DNA of 64,000 bases, from NCBI GenBank assembly GCA_039939375.1, contig JBDVJO010000003.1:62001-126000 (forward strand). The letters are read 5' to 3'. Shown here in pieces: positions 42,830 through 51,146 of this stretch (positions are counted from its first letter, which is position 1; each line of letters begins with the position of its first letter). The notes under the pieces are model-generated. The model saw only the letters and a list, made by a program, of their open reading frames with translations. It did not search any database and was not told the origin of the DNA. The translations under genes were made by a program, and so were the position numbers. The DNA is from Paracrocinitomix sp039939375. GTDB lineage: Bacteria; Bacteroidota; Bacteroidia; Flavobacteriales_D; Crocinitomicaceae.

Positions 42830-43702
42830 TTATTTCATGTCGATTGCCTGAAGTGTGTTCATCATTAAAGATGCTATTGTCATTGGGCCTACTCCTCCAG
42901 GAACAGGTGTAATGTAAGAAGATTTAGCTGCCACCTCATCAAATTTAACATCTCCTAACAATTTAAATCCTGACTTTTTAGTGGTGTCTTCAACTCTGGT
43001 AATTCCAACATCAACTACAACTACTCCATCTTTCACCATATCTGCAGTTAGAAATTCTGCTTTTCCTAAAGCAACAATTACAATGTCAGCTTTCTTCGTA
43101 ATTTCTGAAAGATTCTTTGTTCTAGAATGCGTCAGTGTTACAGTACAATTACCCACCTTGGTATTTCTAGCCATTAACACACTCATAGGCGAACCTACAA
43201 TGTGACTTCTACCGATTACAACGCAATCTTTTCCAGAAGTTTCAATATTATATCTATCAAGCAATTCTAGAATGCCCGCAGGAGTAGCTGGTAAAAAACA
43301 AGGAAGGTCTAACATCATCCTACCTAAGTTCTCGGGATGAAAACCATCTACATCTTTCATAGGGTTTACTGCAAGCGTTACCTTATGCTCGTCAATATGA
43401 TCAGGCAAAGGAAGTTGAACGATAAAGCCATCAATGGCATCATCATTATTCAATTCGTCAATTTTGGCTAAAAGATCAGCTTCAGTAACACTTGTTGGGA
43501 GCTTAATTAAGGTTGAATCAAAACCTACCTGTTCACAAGCTTTTACCTTGGCATTCACATAAGTTAAACTAGCTCCATTCTCACCAACAATAATAGCTGC
43601 CAAATGTGGTGCTCTTTTACCTTCAGCTTTTAGTTTTTGAACCTTATCTGCAATCTCTAATTTAATTGCTGCTGATGTTTTTTTACCGTCTAATAGTTCC
43701 AT
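42830..43702 (-). CDS. folD: Methylenetetrahydrofolate dehydrogenase/cyclohydrolase
   Basis: This 290-residue bifunctional cytoplasmic enzyme makes 10-formyl-THF from 5,10-methylene-THF with NADP. Catalytic Lys lies in YVNAKVKAC (about 49-57), GFIVQLPLPDHID is at about 95-107, and the Rossmann region CVVIGRSHIVGSPMSVLM is at about 157-174. The C-terminal TPVPGGVGPMTIASLMMNT is at about 265-283. All signatures are intact and length is normal. It is probably co-transcribed with the archaemetzincin gene 6 bp downstream. Confidence 0.97.
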   Translation of the reverse strand: MELLDGKKTSAAIKLEIADKVQKLKAEGKRAPHLAAIIVGENGASLTYVNAKVKACEQVGFDSTLIKLPTSVTEADLLAKIDELNNDDAIDGFIVQLPLPDHIDEHKVTLAVNPMKDVDGFHPENLGRMMLDLPCFLPATPAGILELLDRYNIETSGKDCVVIGRSHIVGSPMSVLMARNTKVGNCTVTLTHSRTKNLSEITKKADIVIVALGKAEFLTADMVKDGVVVVDVGITRVEDTTKKSGFKLLGDVKFDEVAAKSSYITPVPGGVGPMTIASLMMNTLQAIDMK

Positions 43703-43730
43703 ATGCTAATATAACTTTTGAAAATTGAAT

Positions 43731-44165
43731 TCAAATGGATTCGTTGTTTTTCTTTACTTCTTTGAGGTCACTCTCATTTACTTTTCCACCATCATTTCCC
43801 CAGGCATTTAAAATGTAATTCACTACATCTATGGCTTCTTGATCTGTGACGTTTTGAGCGGGCATAACTTGTTCATACACGACCCCATTTACAGTCATTT
43901 TTTCATCTGAACCGTAAATTACTTGTTTTAACGCACGGTTTGGGTCTTTTAATAAGTAATCGCTTTGAAATAAAGGCGGGAACGTCCCTTCTAATCCTTG
44001 ACCATCTTTCATATGACAGGCCACACAACTTCTATCATACACTTCTTTTCCAGGCTTAAATTCACTATCCTGAGGTAGTTTATCATAATCATCTACTTCT
44101 TTTGAGCTTGAAGAACCACCACAAGAAAAAAGGCAAAGCAAAAAAAACAAGTTGAAAAGCTTCAT
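43731..44165 (-). CDS. Cytochrome c lipoprotein
   Basis: This 144-residue class I cytochrome c has lipobox LFSC (Cys15), a short polar linker rich in Ser and Asp, and the haem site CVACH (47-51). A downstream Met in QVMPAQN is the likely sixth ligand. The fold elements FPPLFQSDYLLKDPNRALKQ and AIDVVNYILNAWGN are typical. It is anchored in the envelope and could carry electrons to a terminal oxidase; the partner is unknown. It lies 28 bp before folD. Confidence 0.9.
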   Translation of the reverse strand: MKLFNLFFLLCLFSCGGSSSSKEVDDYDKLPQDSEFKPGKEVYDRSCVACHMKDGQGLEGTFPPLFQSDYLLKDPNRALKQVIYGSDEKMTVNGVVYEQVMPAQNVTDQEAIDVVNYILNAWGNDGGKVNESDLKEVKKNNESI

Positions 44166-44184
44166 AGAAATTCTTTCAACAAAA

Positions 44185-44592
44185 TTAATTTTTTTCTACG
44201 AATGTGAGTTGGTTAAACTGCATATATCGATCACCATTTTGAATGGTATCGAATCCCTCAATAACATCTGAAGAGGCATTTTTTGGATACTCAGAAATTG
44301 TAAATGGTTGTAAACTAAAGGTTACTTTCCCTAAGTAAAGACGATTATCTTTGACATACCAATCTTTTACTTTTGTTTCTTCCCGCAATTTGCTGTTTGT
44401 AAAAAAATCTACTTTGCCAGTTCCATCAGCATTAATTGTGATAATATCCCAAGCCTCATCTGAATAATAATGCTTCCAAATTCCAATTAAAGAAGGTGCT
44501 TCGTCAATTAATTTTTCTTTAGAGCAAGAAACTAGAAATGCTAGTAATGAAGTTATTATAACTGCGGCTTTCACTGAATCTAAAGTAGTCAT
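44185..44592 (-). CDS. Lipocalin-like lipoprotein
   Basis: This 135-residue lipoprotein (lipobox LVSC, Cys23) has a single small domain beginning SLIGIWKHYYSDEAWDII, like the lipocalin-type 'GxW' opening of many Bacteroidota lipoproteins. FTISEYPKNASSD and YMQFNQLTFVEKN complete the barrel-like pattern. Ligand unknown. It lies 19 bp before the cytochrome c gene, and the divergent SpoIIE gene starts 65 bp away. Confidence 0.65.
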   Translation of the reverse strand: MTTLDSVKAAVIITSLLAFLVSCSKEKLIDEAPSLIGIWKHYYSDEAWDIITINADGTGKVDFFTNSKLREETKVKDWYVKDNRLYLGKVTFSLQPFTISEYPKNASSDVIEGFDTIQNGDRYMQFNQLTFVEKN

Positions 44593-44657
44593 TTTAAATT
44601 AAAACTGACTTAATATGAAATCAACTTAAAGCATCAACCTTTGCACAAAAAATTAAG

Positions 44658-45440
44658 ATGATATCAGACATTCAACAAAGTGAATATTTACAAAGTTTAG
44701 CAGCTGCGAAGTTCGTACAACAAGGATTACTTCCACAAAAAAGACATTTCAAACGCTTATTTCCCGATTCGTTCGTTTTTTACGCTCCACAAAATATAAT
44801 ATCAGGAGATTTTTATTGGATTGGAGAAAAACATGGACTCAAATATATAGTTGTAGGAGATTGCACCGGACACGGCGTTTCTGCTGCTTTATTATCGGTT
44901 TTAGCGCTTAATTTGTTTGAGTATGTAATCATGAATAAAGGCATCAAGAAAACCAATAAAATCCTTCAAGAAATCGATAAAAAATTTATTGAGAGTTTTA
45001 AGGATTCAGATAAAATCAGTTTTGATACACCCTGGATTGATCTTTCGGTTCTATGCATTGATTATGAAAATAACAAAGTGCACTATTCATCTGCCAATCG
45101 AAAAATCCTTCACTTAAACAACAAAGGAGAGCAGACGCTTTTTAAAGGAAGCAAGTATCCAATTGGCGGTTGGAAAATTGAAGAGCAACGATCATTTGAT
45201 TCTAGTAGTTTTAAGTTTAAAAAAAATGATTCTATATACATTGGTTCTGATGGCTTTCAAGATCAAATTGGAGGTCATAAAAACAAGAAATATTCGTCTA
45301 AAAGATTACACAATTTCTTGGTGGATATCGCCCATTTACCCTGTAATCTTCAAGCAGAAAAGTTGGCGATTGAATTCGGAGGATGGAAACAAAAAAATGA
45401 ACAAGTGGATGATGTTTGTATTGTTGGATTGAAGTTGTGA
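44658..45440 (+). CDS. SpoIIE-type PP2C serine/threonine phosphatase, stand-alone
   Basis: This 260-residue protein is almost entirely a SpoIIE/RsbU-type phosphatase domain. Metal-binding motifs are SGDFYW (about 49-54), GDCTGHGVSAAL (about 68-79), SDGFQDQIGGH (about 197-207) and the terminal QVDDVCIVGLKL. It closely resembles the output domain of the 1163-residue sensor at 9.4-12.9 kb, but it has no sensor and only a short N-terminal helix (QGLLPQKR). It may act on a SiaC or STAS partner; the SiaC-like gene 2.5 kb away is the nearest candidate. Regulation could come by protein-protein contact. Confidence 0.9.
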   Translation: MISDIQQSEYLQSLAAAKFVQQGLLPQKRHFKRLFPDSFVFYAPQNIISGDFYWIGEKHGLKYIVVGDCTGHGVSAALLSVLALNLFEYVIMNKGIKKTNKILQEIDKKFIESFKDSDKISFDTPWIDLSVLCIDYENNKVHYSSANRKILHLNNKGEQTLFKGSKYPIGGWKIEEQRSFDSSSFKFKKNDSIYIGSDGFQDQIGGHKNKKYSSKRLHNFLVDIAHLPCNLQAEKLAIEFGGWKQKNEQVDDVCIVGLKL

Positions 45441-45448
45441 GATTAAAT

Positions 45449-45514
45449 AAATTCCGAAACATTTGAAACCGCGATCTAATTATCAATCGCATCAAGGAAT
45501 TTGAAGGTTTTTTT
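45449..45514 (+). terminator. Possible terminator after the SpoIIE gene
   Basis: AAATTCC and GGAATTT can pair, enclosing a second stem GCGAT and ATCGC, and a T7 run lies a few bases downstream. The spacing between stem and T run is looser than in other terminators here. Confidence 0.35.
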
Positions 45515-45550
45515 ATTTCAATGTTTAAACATACATCCTAGTTTTTATGC

Positions 45551-45558
45551 TAATTTTG
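45551..45558 (+). promoter_or_regulatory. -7 box TAATTTTG for the MFS gene
   Basis: An exact TAnnTTTG match is followed within 2 bp by ATG 45560 and within 11 bp by ATG 45569. Transcription should begin about 45563-45566, so the second ATG is the more likely start and the mRNA would be almost leaderless. Confidence 0.45.
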
Positions 45559-45568
45559 CATGCTCAGT

Positions 45569-46789
45569 ATGAATCAACGTCTAGCTCCAGCATATCTTCT
45601 CACATTTGTAAATGTACTTGGCTTCAGTATCCTGATGCCGGTGTTACCGTTTATTGTTGAAGATTATGGAGCTCCTAAATGGGTTTATGGTCTTCTGTTG
45701 ACTTTGTATTCTGCATTTCAATTTTTAGGAGCACCTTATTTAGGCGCGCTGTCAGATGAAAAAGGGAGAAAGCCCATTTTGATAGTTTCACAGGCCGGAA
45801 CACTTCTCAGCTGGATTGTTTTCATAATTGCTTTATCGTTGCCTGATATTCCTGTGTGGGGATATTCCTTGCCCTTATGGATAATTGCCTTGTCTAGAAT
45901 ATTAGATGGTATTACTGGTGGAAATGCGTCTGTAGCGAACGCTTATGTGGCAGACATCACAACAAAAAATGAAAAGTCCTATATTTTCGGCTATTTAGGA
46001 GGAATCGCAGGTCTAGGAATGATCATTGGTCCAGGATTAGGAGGATTCGCAGCAAGTTCTTCTATTGGTTACTTGGGAACTTTATTCGTTGCAAGTGGAA
46101 TCTCTATCATTACTCTTATTACTTTGTTTTTCTGGTTAAAAGAATCTAACCCACCTGAAAACAGAATTGAAAAGAAGCGCCACAATTTAGCGCACAGTAT
46201 TTTAATTTTTAGCAGGATCAAAGAAGCGAATCCAAAACCAATAATAAAACTGCTTTTTATCATGAAGTTTTTGTTTTCAGTGATGATGGCTTTCTATATT
46301 GCCACAATTGCCTTGTTTCTTAAAGACTTGTTTAAGTTTAATGTAGAAGAACTAGGGGTATTCATGCTTGTGGTTGGCGTTTTTCTTGCGTTTAATCAAG
46401 TGGTGATGTCAAAAATGTTCATTCGAAAATTCGGTGCACCAAAAACTTTATTAATTGGATTGAGTCTGACATTTTTCGGGCTATTTTGCATTACTCTAAC
46501 AGACAACCTCATATTATACTGCATTTTCTATTATGTTTTAAATCTAGGATTATCCATCTGTTTTCCAACATTTAACTCTTTAATTACAACGAATGCCAAC
46601 CCCAAACGTCAAGGTGAAATTTTAGGCATTTCTGAATCGATCAACTCTTTGGCCATGGCTTCTTTTCCACTTATTGCAGCTGCTGTATATCAATACTACG
46701 GATATTATGTCTACTATTTTATTGCTGCCTTACCATTAGCCGCCTTGCTCTTGGCTATGAGTAAAATAAAAACCCTGCAATCAGAATAA
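45569..46789 (+). CDS. Major facilitator superfamily transporter
   Basis: This 406-residue, 12-helix carrier is of the TetA-like drug:H+ antiporter type. Motif A is GALSDEKGRKPIL between helices 2 and 3. A motif C-like GGIAGLGMIIGPGLGGF (helix 5) is typical of antiporters. The ending is a short basic tail. Substrate unknown; efflux is likely. I place the start at 45569 rather than 45560 because a -7 box sits just upstream and transcription would begin between the two. The protein sense is unaffected. Confidence 0.88.
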   Translation: MNQRLAPAYLLTFVNVLGFSILMPVLPFIVEDYGAPKWVYGLLLTLYSAFQFLGAPYLGALSDEKGRKPILIVSQAGTLLSWIVFIIALSLPDIPVWGYSLPLWIIALSRILDGITGGNASVANAYVADITTKNEKSYIFGYLGGIAGLGMIIGPGLGGFAASSSIGYLGTLFVASGISIITLITLFFWLKESNPPENRIEKKRHNLAHSILIFSRIKEANPKPIIKLLFIMKFLFSVMMAFYIATIALFLKDLFKFNVEELGVFMLVVGVFLAFNQVVMSKMFIRKFGAPKTLLIGLSLTFFGLFCITLTDNLILYCIFYYVLNLGLSICFPTFNSLITTNANPKRQGEILGISESINSLAMASFPLIAAAVYQYYGYYVYYFIAALPLAALLLAMSKIKTLQSE

Positions 46790-46893
46790 GTCGCGAAAAA
46801 TAGCCTGAAATCGTCTAAAAATAAATTGGCATCAACGATTGTTGTAACTTGCAATTCAAAACCACTATTCATCTTTAAATTGAAAAGAAAAAG

Positions 46894-47403
46894 ATGAAGG
46901 CAGTTTTCCTATTTCCAATAATTATTCTTTTCTCATGCCATAAGCAAAATGAAAAGCTAAAAGAACACTTGAAAACCAATGCCTCTGATTCAACAATAAT
47001 CTATAAAAGTGAAGCCGTAGAAATTATCTATCGTTGTAATGATGTTGTATACAAGGAGAATCACTTTAATCATCAGCAGGTATTAACTAAACAAATAGAT
47101 TACGATACCGTAAATGGAGGGTTTTACTATTCCTACTTTTATGACAACGGTATTTTAGCTGAATCCGGAAAGCAAGGTGAATTCAATGGTTGTGGAGTAG
47201 AAATTGGTCCTGTTCGGCGTTATGACGCAACGGGCAATTTATTATCAGAAGAACAGTATCGTTATGCTATGCCAGAAAATGAAGAAGGTTGTCATTCAAT
47301 GGAAATTGTAAGAATTGTTTCTGAATACCAAATTGGTCAACTTTTGAGCGTTAAAACCTATTGTTCTAGCTACGAAAGTGAAGAACAACTTTGTTTTGAA
47401 TAA
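46894..47403 (+). CDS. Hypothetical MORN-like lipoprotein
   Basis: This 169-residue lipoprotein (MKAVFLFPIIILFSC, Cys15) has one or two MORN/YwqK-like units, for example GGFYYSYFYDNGILAESGK (about 85-103) and VRRYDATGNLLSEEQYRY (about 113-130). Four late cysteines (in EGCHS, TYCSSY, LCFE and NGCGV) could pair in the periplasm. YwqK-type proteins are called antitoxins in some genomes, but no toxin gene is adjacent, so that role is not supported here. Confidence 0.6.
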   Translation: MKAVFLFPIIILFSCHKQNEKLKEHLKTNASDSTIIYKSEAVEIIYRCNDVVYKENHFNHQQVLTKQIDYDTVNGGFYYSYFYDNGILAESGKQGEFNGCGVEIGPVRRYDATGNLLSEEQYRYAMPENEEGCHSMEIVRIVSEYQIGQLLSVKTYCSSYESEEQLCFE

Positions 47404-47548
47404 AAAAAACCACTTTCTTTTCTCGTCCTTACTTCCCTCATCTACAACGCTTAACTTGAATTCTTTTTCAGAAAATGGAGATGCTGGTTAAAGTAAAATG
47501 AACTTTTATTGAATACACCTGTTCTTATAGAAACAAAAAAACTACATT

Positions 47549-48052
47549 ATGAAAATTAAGAACATTTTTGCATTAGCAATATTCGGAACGATTGCTTTAA
47601 CATCTTGTAATAAAGATAAAAACAGAGTTGAAGACTTTTCTTACGCATTCAATACCGGACAAGTTGATGCTTCATATGCATATGACGGGACACATGCTTC
47701 AACATTATCTGCTGATCTAACATTAGAAGGTCAAAAAGAAGGTACTATGATTACATTGACTTTGAACAATACGATTGACGGTGAAATGTATGCAACTCAC
47801 GCACATGATGCTGCGGATCCAGCAGTAACACCTAACATGACACCGTATGACGAGACTCCGAATGGAGATGTATGGGTACAAATGATCGCTGGAAATGGTG
47901 GATCTGTAAGCGCAAGTCAAATGTCAAGCATGTCTGTTACTGAATTAACAGAAACTTATGAAGGATTTTTAGTTGTTCATGACCCTTTACAAGGAATCAC
48001 TACAACTGATCCAACTACATACGTTATTTTAGGATCTTTCGCTAGAAACTAG
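47549..48052 (+). CDS. Hypothetical CHRD-like lipoprotein
   Basis: This 167-residue lipoprotein (MKIKNIFALAIFGTIALTSC, Cys20) has a single beta domain. TMITLTLNNTIDGEMYATHAHDAADP (positions about 72-97) resembles the CHRD domain pattern with a late histidine pair. No enzyme motif is seen. It is monocistronic, with a 145-bp region upstream that holds no gene and a terminator 23 bp after the stop. Confidence 0.6.
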   Translation: MKIKNIFALAIFGTIALTSCNKDKNRVEDFSYAFNTGQVDASYAYDGTHASTLSADLTLEGQKEGTMITLTLNNTIDGEMYATHAHDAADPAVTPNMTPYDETPNGDVWVQMIAGNGGSVSASQMSSMSVTELTETYEGFLVVHDPLQGITTTDPTTYVILGSFARN

Positions 48053-48074
48053 TACAAACATTTGTTTAATAAGG

Positions 48075-48107
48075 GCCTTTCAACTTCAATAGTTGGAGGG
48101 CTTTTTT
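48075..48107 (+). terminator. Terminator after the CHRD-like gene
   Basis: An 11-bp stem (GCCTTTCAACT and AGTTGGAGGGC, two G-U pairs) with a five-base loop is followed by six T. Confidence 0.8.
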
Positions 48108-48179
48108 GTGCGATAATATTTAATTTGATTACTCCCTTCGGTCGTGATCACAGTTGGGAGAAGCTTCACAATTTTGAAA

Positions 48180-48205
48180 GCGCCAAATTCTGCGAATTTG
48201 TACGC
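48180..48205. repeat. Inverted repeat (hairpin 1 before tRNA-Ser)
   Basis: CAAATTC and GAATTTG form a perfect 7-bp stem with loop TGC, extended on the outside by GCG and CGC. It is one of a series of neighbouring hairpins between the lipoprotein and tRNA genes. Confidence 0.6.
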
Positions 48206-48207
48206 AC

Positions 48208-48260
48208 TTTTTTTAGCCAAACTTTCTGGAGTAAACTCCGAAAGTATTGGCATAAAAAAA
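48208..48260. repeat. Long inverted repeat (hairpin 2 before tRNA-Ser)
   Basis: This near-perfect 53-bp inverted repeat has arms T7-A-GCCAA-ACTTTC-(T)-GGAGT and ACTCC-GAAAGT-(A)-TTGGC-(A)-T-A7, with an AA loop. Its A7 arm is the same tract that serves as the T run of the tRNA-Ser terminator on the other strand. Confidence 0.65.
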
Positions 48261-48286
48261 GCGCTAACTCAATGAGTTAGCGCTTT
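48254..48286 (-). terminator. Terminator of tRNA-Ser
   Basis: On the minus strand a 13-bp perfect stem (AAAGCGCTAACTC and GAGTTAGCGCTTT) is followed by T7. It lies 9 bp after the encoded CCA of the tRNA. Confidence 0.88.
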
Positions 48287-48294
48287 CTAAATTG

Positions 48295-48382
48295 TGGCGG
48301 AGAATGAGGGATTCGAACCCCCGGTACCTTGCGGTACAATAGTTTTCAAGACTACCGCATTCGACCACTCTGCCAATTCTCC
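48295..48382 (-). tRNA. tRNA-Ser (anticodon TGA)
   Basis: This 88-nt class II tRNA reads on the minus strand. The acceptor arm GGAGAAT pairs with ATTCTCC, the discriminator is G, and CCA is encoded at 48297-48295. The anticodon loop contains TTGAAA with anticodon TGA, so it reads UCA and, by wobble, other UCN codons. The variable arm (near GTACCGCAAGGTAC) is long, as expected for Ser, and the T-arm is GGGGGTTCGAATCCCTC. It is a single gene with its own terminator. Confidence 0.96.
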
Positions 48383-48491
48383 GGGGCAAAAGTAGATATA
48401 TTTTTTTGACCACAAACAAAAAATTTGAAAAAATTTCAAGGTTTTTTCTAAGTGCATCAATTTTAAACCGTTAAATAAATATTGCAACCCT

Positions 48492-48521
48492 TTGAATCAA
48501 TTTTCACTGTTCATACCTTTG
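48492..48521 (+). promoter_or_regulatory. Promoter of the GWxTD gene (TTG and TACCTTTG)
   Basis: TTG (48492-48494), a 19-bp spacer and TACCTTTG (48514-48521) fit the Bacteroidota consensus fully. The -7 box lies 30 bp before the ATG. This is the best promoter match in the window. Confidence 0.7.
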
Positions 48522-48551
48522 ATAAACCTTATCTTGTCCTAAATTCAACCT

Positions 48552-49994
48552 ATGAAGAAATATTTATTCGTGTTTTTTGTCATGCTGACAACCGTTGCCA
48601 CAGCAAAACCTAAGGTTTATTTCAACTTCAAAACCTTTTATACTCCTGAGCAAACACCTTATGTTACTACCCTACTACAGTTTTCTGGTGGAACTTTAAA
48701 ATACTTTAGTGCAGAAGGTGGATTACAATCAAGTATTGAAATCACTCAAATTTTTAAATTAAAAGACAGCATAGTTTTAGCGGATAAATACATCTTGAAT
48801 TCACCTGTAATGCAAGATTCAATAGTAGAGGATTTCTTTGATATTCAGAATTATGGTTTAGCCCCAGGCGATTATGATTATGAACTCGTAGTAAAAGATT
48901 TAACTTCAGGCGAGTCAATATCTGGACAACAAAGGATGCTGGTTGCTCCGAATAAGAAAAGCAAATTGAAATTTTCTGATATCGAGTTCATTCAATCAGC
49001 TGCTAAAAGTGAAGAAAAAAACAATTTCGTCAAAAACGGGTTTTTCTTGCTTCCATACATGACTAATTATTTCCCACCTGAAATGAGCAAAATTGCCTTT
49101 TATCTTGAGTTGTATAATTCTGAAGAGGTGATTGGTATTGGAGAGAAGTTTTTATTAACCTATTCAGTTTCAGATTATATCACCAAAAAAGATATTGAAG
49201 GTGTATTTCAGTTTCAACGACTAACAGCTGCGCCAATTGTCCCTGTAATTGGTCACTTGCCCATAACATCTGTTCCCTCAGGTGATTTCAATTTGACTTT
49301 AAATATTGTTGACAAAAACAATGATACTATTTTGAGCAAAGAAGTATTTTTCCAAAGAAGATCTGATATCAATGAACAGTTGTTAAGTCTTGATGATGTT
49401 GAAATTGACGGCAATTGGTTGGCAGAAATCCCACAAGATTCTATTCCCTATTACTTAGGAAGCATCATGCCGATTAGCGAACGTTTTGAATATGAAAACA
49501 TCCGTAAAATGTTAAAAGGTACAGATACGACTAGCATGCGGAAATACCTATTCGCATTTTGGAAACAAACCGCTCCTGTAGATACAGAGGTAGAATGGTA
49601 TAAGTACAAGCAACAAGTCTCTAAAGCAGAAAAATTATTTGGCACTCAAATTAAGTATGCATTTGAAACTGACAGAGGAAGAATCTGGCTGAAATATGGT
49701 GCTCCTGACCAATTTATTGATCGTCCAAATGAGCCGAGCGCTTACCCCTACCAAATTTGGCATTATTATAGAATTGGTAAACGATCAGATATAAGATTTG
49801 TATTCTATAATCCAGATTTAGTTACCAATGATTACCCTATGCTGCATTCAGACATGCAAGGAGAGCTGCAAAACTACCGTTGGCAAAATGATTTGCATAA
49901 AAGAGATTCACCTAACACCAATTTAGATAATCCAGGAGGATCTTCTCAATACGGTGGGAATTCAAATCTTTATTACAACGAAATTAACAGATAG
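48552..49994 (+). CDS. GWxTD domain-containing protein
   Basis: This 480-residue exported protein has signal peptide MKKYLFVFFVMLTTVATA and, in the C-terminal third (about 350-470), a GWxTD-type domain. GRIWLKYGAPDQFIDRP (about 376-392), YPYQIWHYYRI (about 398-408) and FVFYNPDLVTNDYPMLHSDM (about 416-435) are typical. The N-terminal two thirds are beta-rich repeats. The family is widespread in Bacteroidota; its function is not established. It is followed after 43 bp by a glycosyltransferase gene. Confidence 0.85.
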   Translation: MKKYLFVFFVMLTTVATAKPKVYFNFKTFYTPEQTPYVTTLLQFSGGTLKYFSAEGGLQSSIEITQIFKLKDSIVLADKYILNSPVMQDSIVEDFFDIQNYGLAPGDYDYELVVKDLTSGESISGQQRMLVAPNKKSKLKFSDIEFIQSAAKSEEKNNFVKNGFFLLPYMTNYFPPEMSKIAFYLELYNSEEVIGIGEKFLLTYSVSDYITKKDIEGVFQFQRLTAAPIVPVIGHLPITSVPSGDFNLTLNIVDKNNDTILSKEVFFQRRSDINEQLLSLDDVEIDGNWLAEIPQDSIPYYLGSIMPISERFEYENIRKMLKGTDTTSMRKYLFAFWKQTAPVDTEVEWYKYKQQVSKAEKLFGTQIKYAFETDRGRIWLKYGAPDQFIDRPNEPSAYPYQIWHYYRIGKRSDIRFVFYNPDLVTNDYPMLHSDMQGELQNYRWQNDLHKRDSPNTNLDNPGGSSQYGGNSNLYYNEINR

Positions 49995-50037
49995 GGCTGC
50001 ATTTTTATTAATTTCACGTTCCGCATAAATTTAGGCG

Positions 50038-51069
50038 GTGAAAATTATGGAAGTAGCAGTTGTCATACTAAATTATAACGGGAAGTCTTATTTAGAAGAA
50101 TTTTTACCGTCTGTTATTGAGTATTCAAAAGAAGCTTCTATTTATGTCGTTGACAATTGCTCAACAGATGATTCTGTTTCCTTTTTGAAGTCAACTTATC
50201 CTGATTTATTGCTGATTGAAAATGAAAGCAATGGAGGATTTGCTAAAGGTTATAATGAAGGATTAGCTAAAATTAAAGCAGACTATTATGTATTGCTCAA
50301 TTCAGATGTAGAAGTCACCCAAAATTGGCTTCAACCTTGCATTGAATTACTGAATAATAACCCTTCAATTGCTGCATGTCAACCTAAAATCCTGGCCCAA
50401 AAAGCAAAATCAAAGTTTGAACATGCTGGGGCAGCTGGGGGATATTTAGATAAAAATTTCTACCCATTTTGTAGAGGCAGAATTTTCTCAGAAGTAGAAA
50501 CAGACGAAGGTCAATACAATGAAGATTGCGAGGTTTTTTGGGCTACTGGAGCTTGCCTTTTTATAAGAGCAGAACTCTACCACAAATTAGGCGGTTTGGA
50601 TGAAGACTTCTTCGCACACATGGAAGAAATAGATTTATGTTGGCGATTGAAAAAACAAGGACACCAAATCTATTATTGCGGTGCATCTACTGTATATCAT
50701 GTAGGTGGAGGAACGCTTGATTACATGAATCCAAAGAAAACTTACTTAAATTTTAGAAATAGTTTATTCATGATTTATAAAAATTATGAAGGCCCATTAT
50801 TCTTAAAATTAATATGGCGTTTAAACTTAGATGGATTAGGAGCCATGGTTTTCTTAATGAAATTTCAATTCTCTCATATATGGTCAGTATTTAAGGCTCA
50901 CCTGGCATTGTATGCCAACCTTAGCACCTTATCAAAAAAGCGGGCTCACATCAAATCTACTAGTGGTAAGCCTAACATGAAGGGACTATACACAAAGAAC
51001 ATCACCTTCAAAAAATTCCTTTCAGGAGTAAAAAAATTCTCCGAATTAAATTCAGAAGATTTCAAGTAA
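50038..51069 (+). CDS. Glycosyltransferase family 2
   Basis: This 343-residue GT-A enzyme of the rhamnosyl/cell-wall type has VVILNYNGKSYLEEFLPS (about 8-25), NESNGGFAKGYNEGL (about 61-75), the DxD-like NSDVEVTQNWL (about 87-97), WATGACLFIRAEL (about 168-180) and FAHMEEIDLCWRLKKQG (about 192-208). It has no signal peptide, and a hydrophobic C-terminal stretch may touch the membrane. The acceptor is unknown (LPS, exopolysaccharide or glycoprotein). The start may be GTG 50038 or ATG 50047, which differ by three residues. Confidence 0.9.
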   Translation: MKIMEVAVVILNYNGKSYLEEFLPSVIEYSKEASIYVVDNCSTDDSVSFLKSTYPDLLLIENESNGGFAKGYNEGLAKIKADYYVLLNSDVEVTQNWLQPCIELLNNNPSIAACQPKILAQKAKSKFEHAGAAGGYLDKNFYPFCRGRIFSEVETDEGQYNEDCEVFWATGACLFIRAELYHKLGGLDEDFFAHMEEIDLCWRLKKQGHQIYYCGASTVYHVGGGTLDYMNPKKTYLNFRNSLFMIYKNYEGPLFLKLIWRLNLDGLGAMVFLMKFQFSHIWSVFKAHLALYANLSTLSKKRAHIKSTSGKPNMKGLYTKNITFKKFLSGVKKFSELNSEDFK

Positions 51070-51114
51070 ACAGACTATTTAAAACATTTTAGGAACGATT
51101 GCGTATAAAATGAA

Positions 51115-51130
51115 TTGGCACGAATTGTGT
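51115..51130 (+). promoter_or_regulatory. Sigma-54-like site before the LRR gene
   Basis: TTGGCACGAATTGTGT carries a perfect -24 half (TTGGCACG) and a weaker -12 half (GTGT instead of TTGC), with correct spacing, ending 16 bp before the ATG. Whether rpoN exists in this genome cannot be seen here. Confidence 0.3.
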
Positions 51131-51146
51131 CTTAAAAGCTTACGTT

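Noticed and set aside
46894..47403. YwqK-type antitoxin as part of a toxin-antitoxin pair
   Set aside because: The protein is a lipoprotein and no toxin gene is adjacent, so the MORN-like pattern alone does not support it.
48062..48280. 72-codon plus-strand frame before tRNA-Ser
   Set aside because: It runs through a terminator and two hairpins, so it is not a plausible protein gene.
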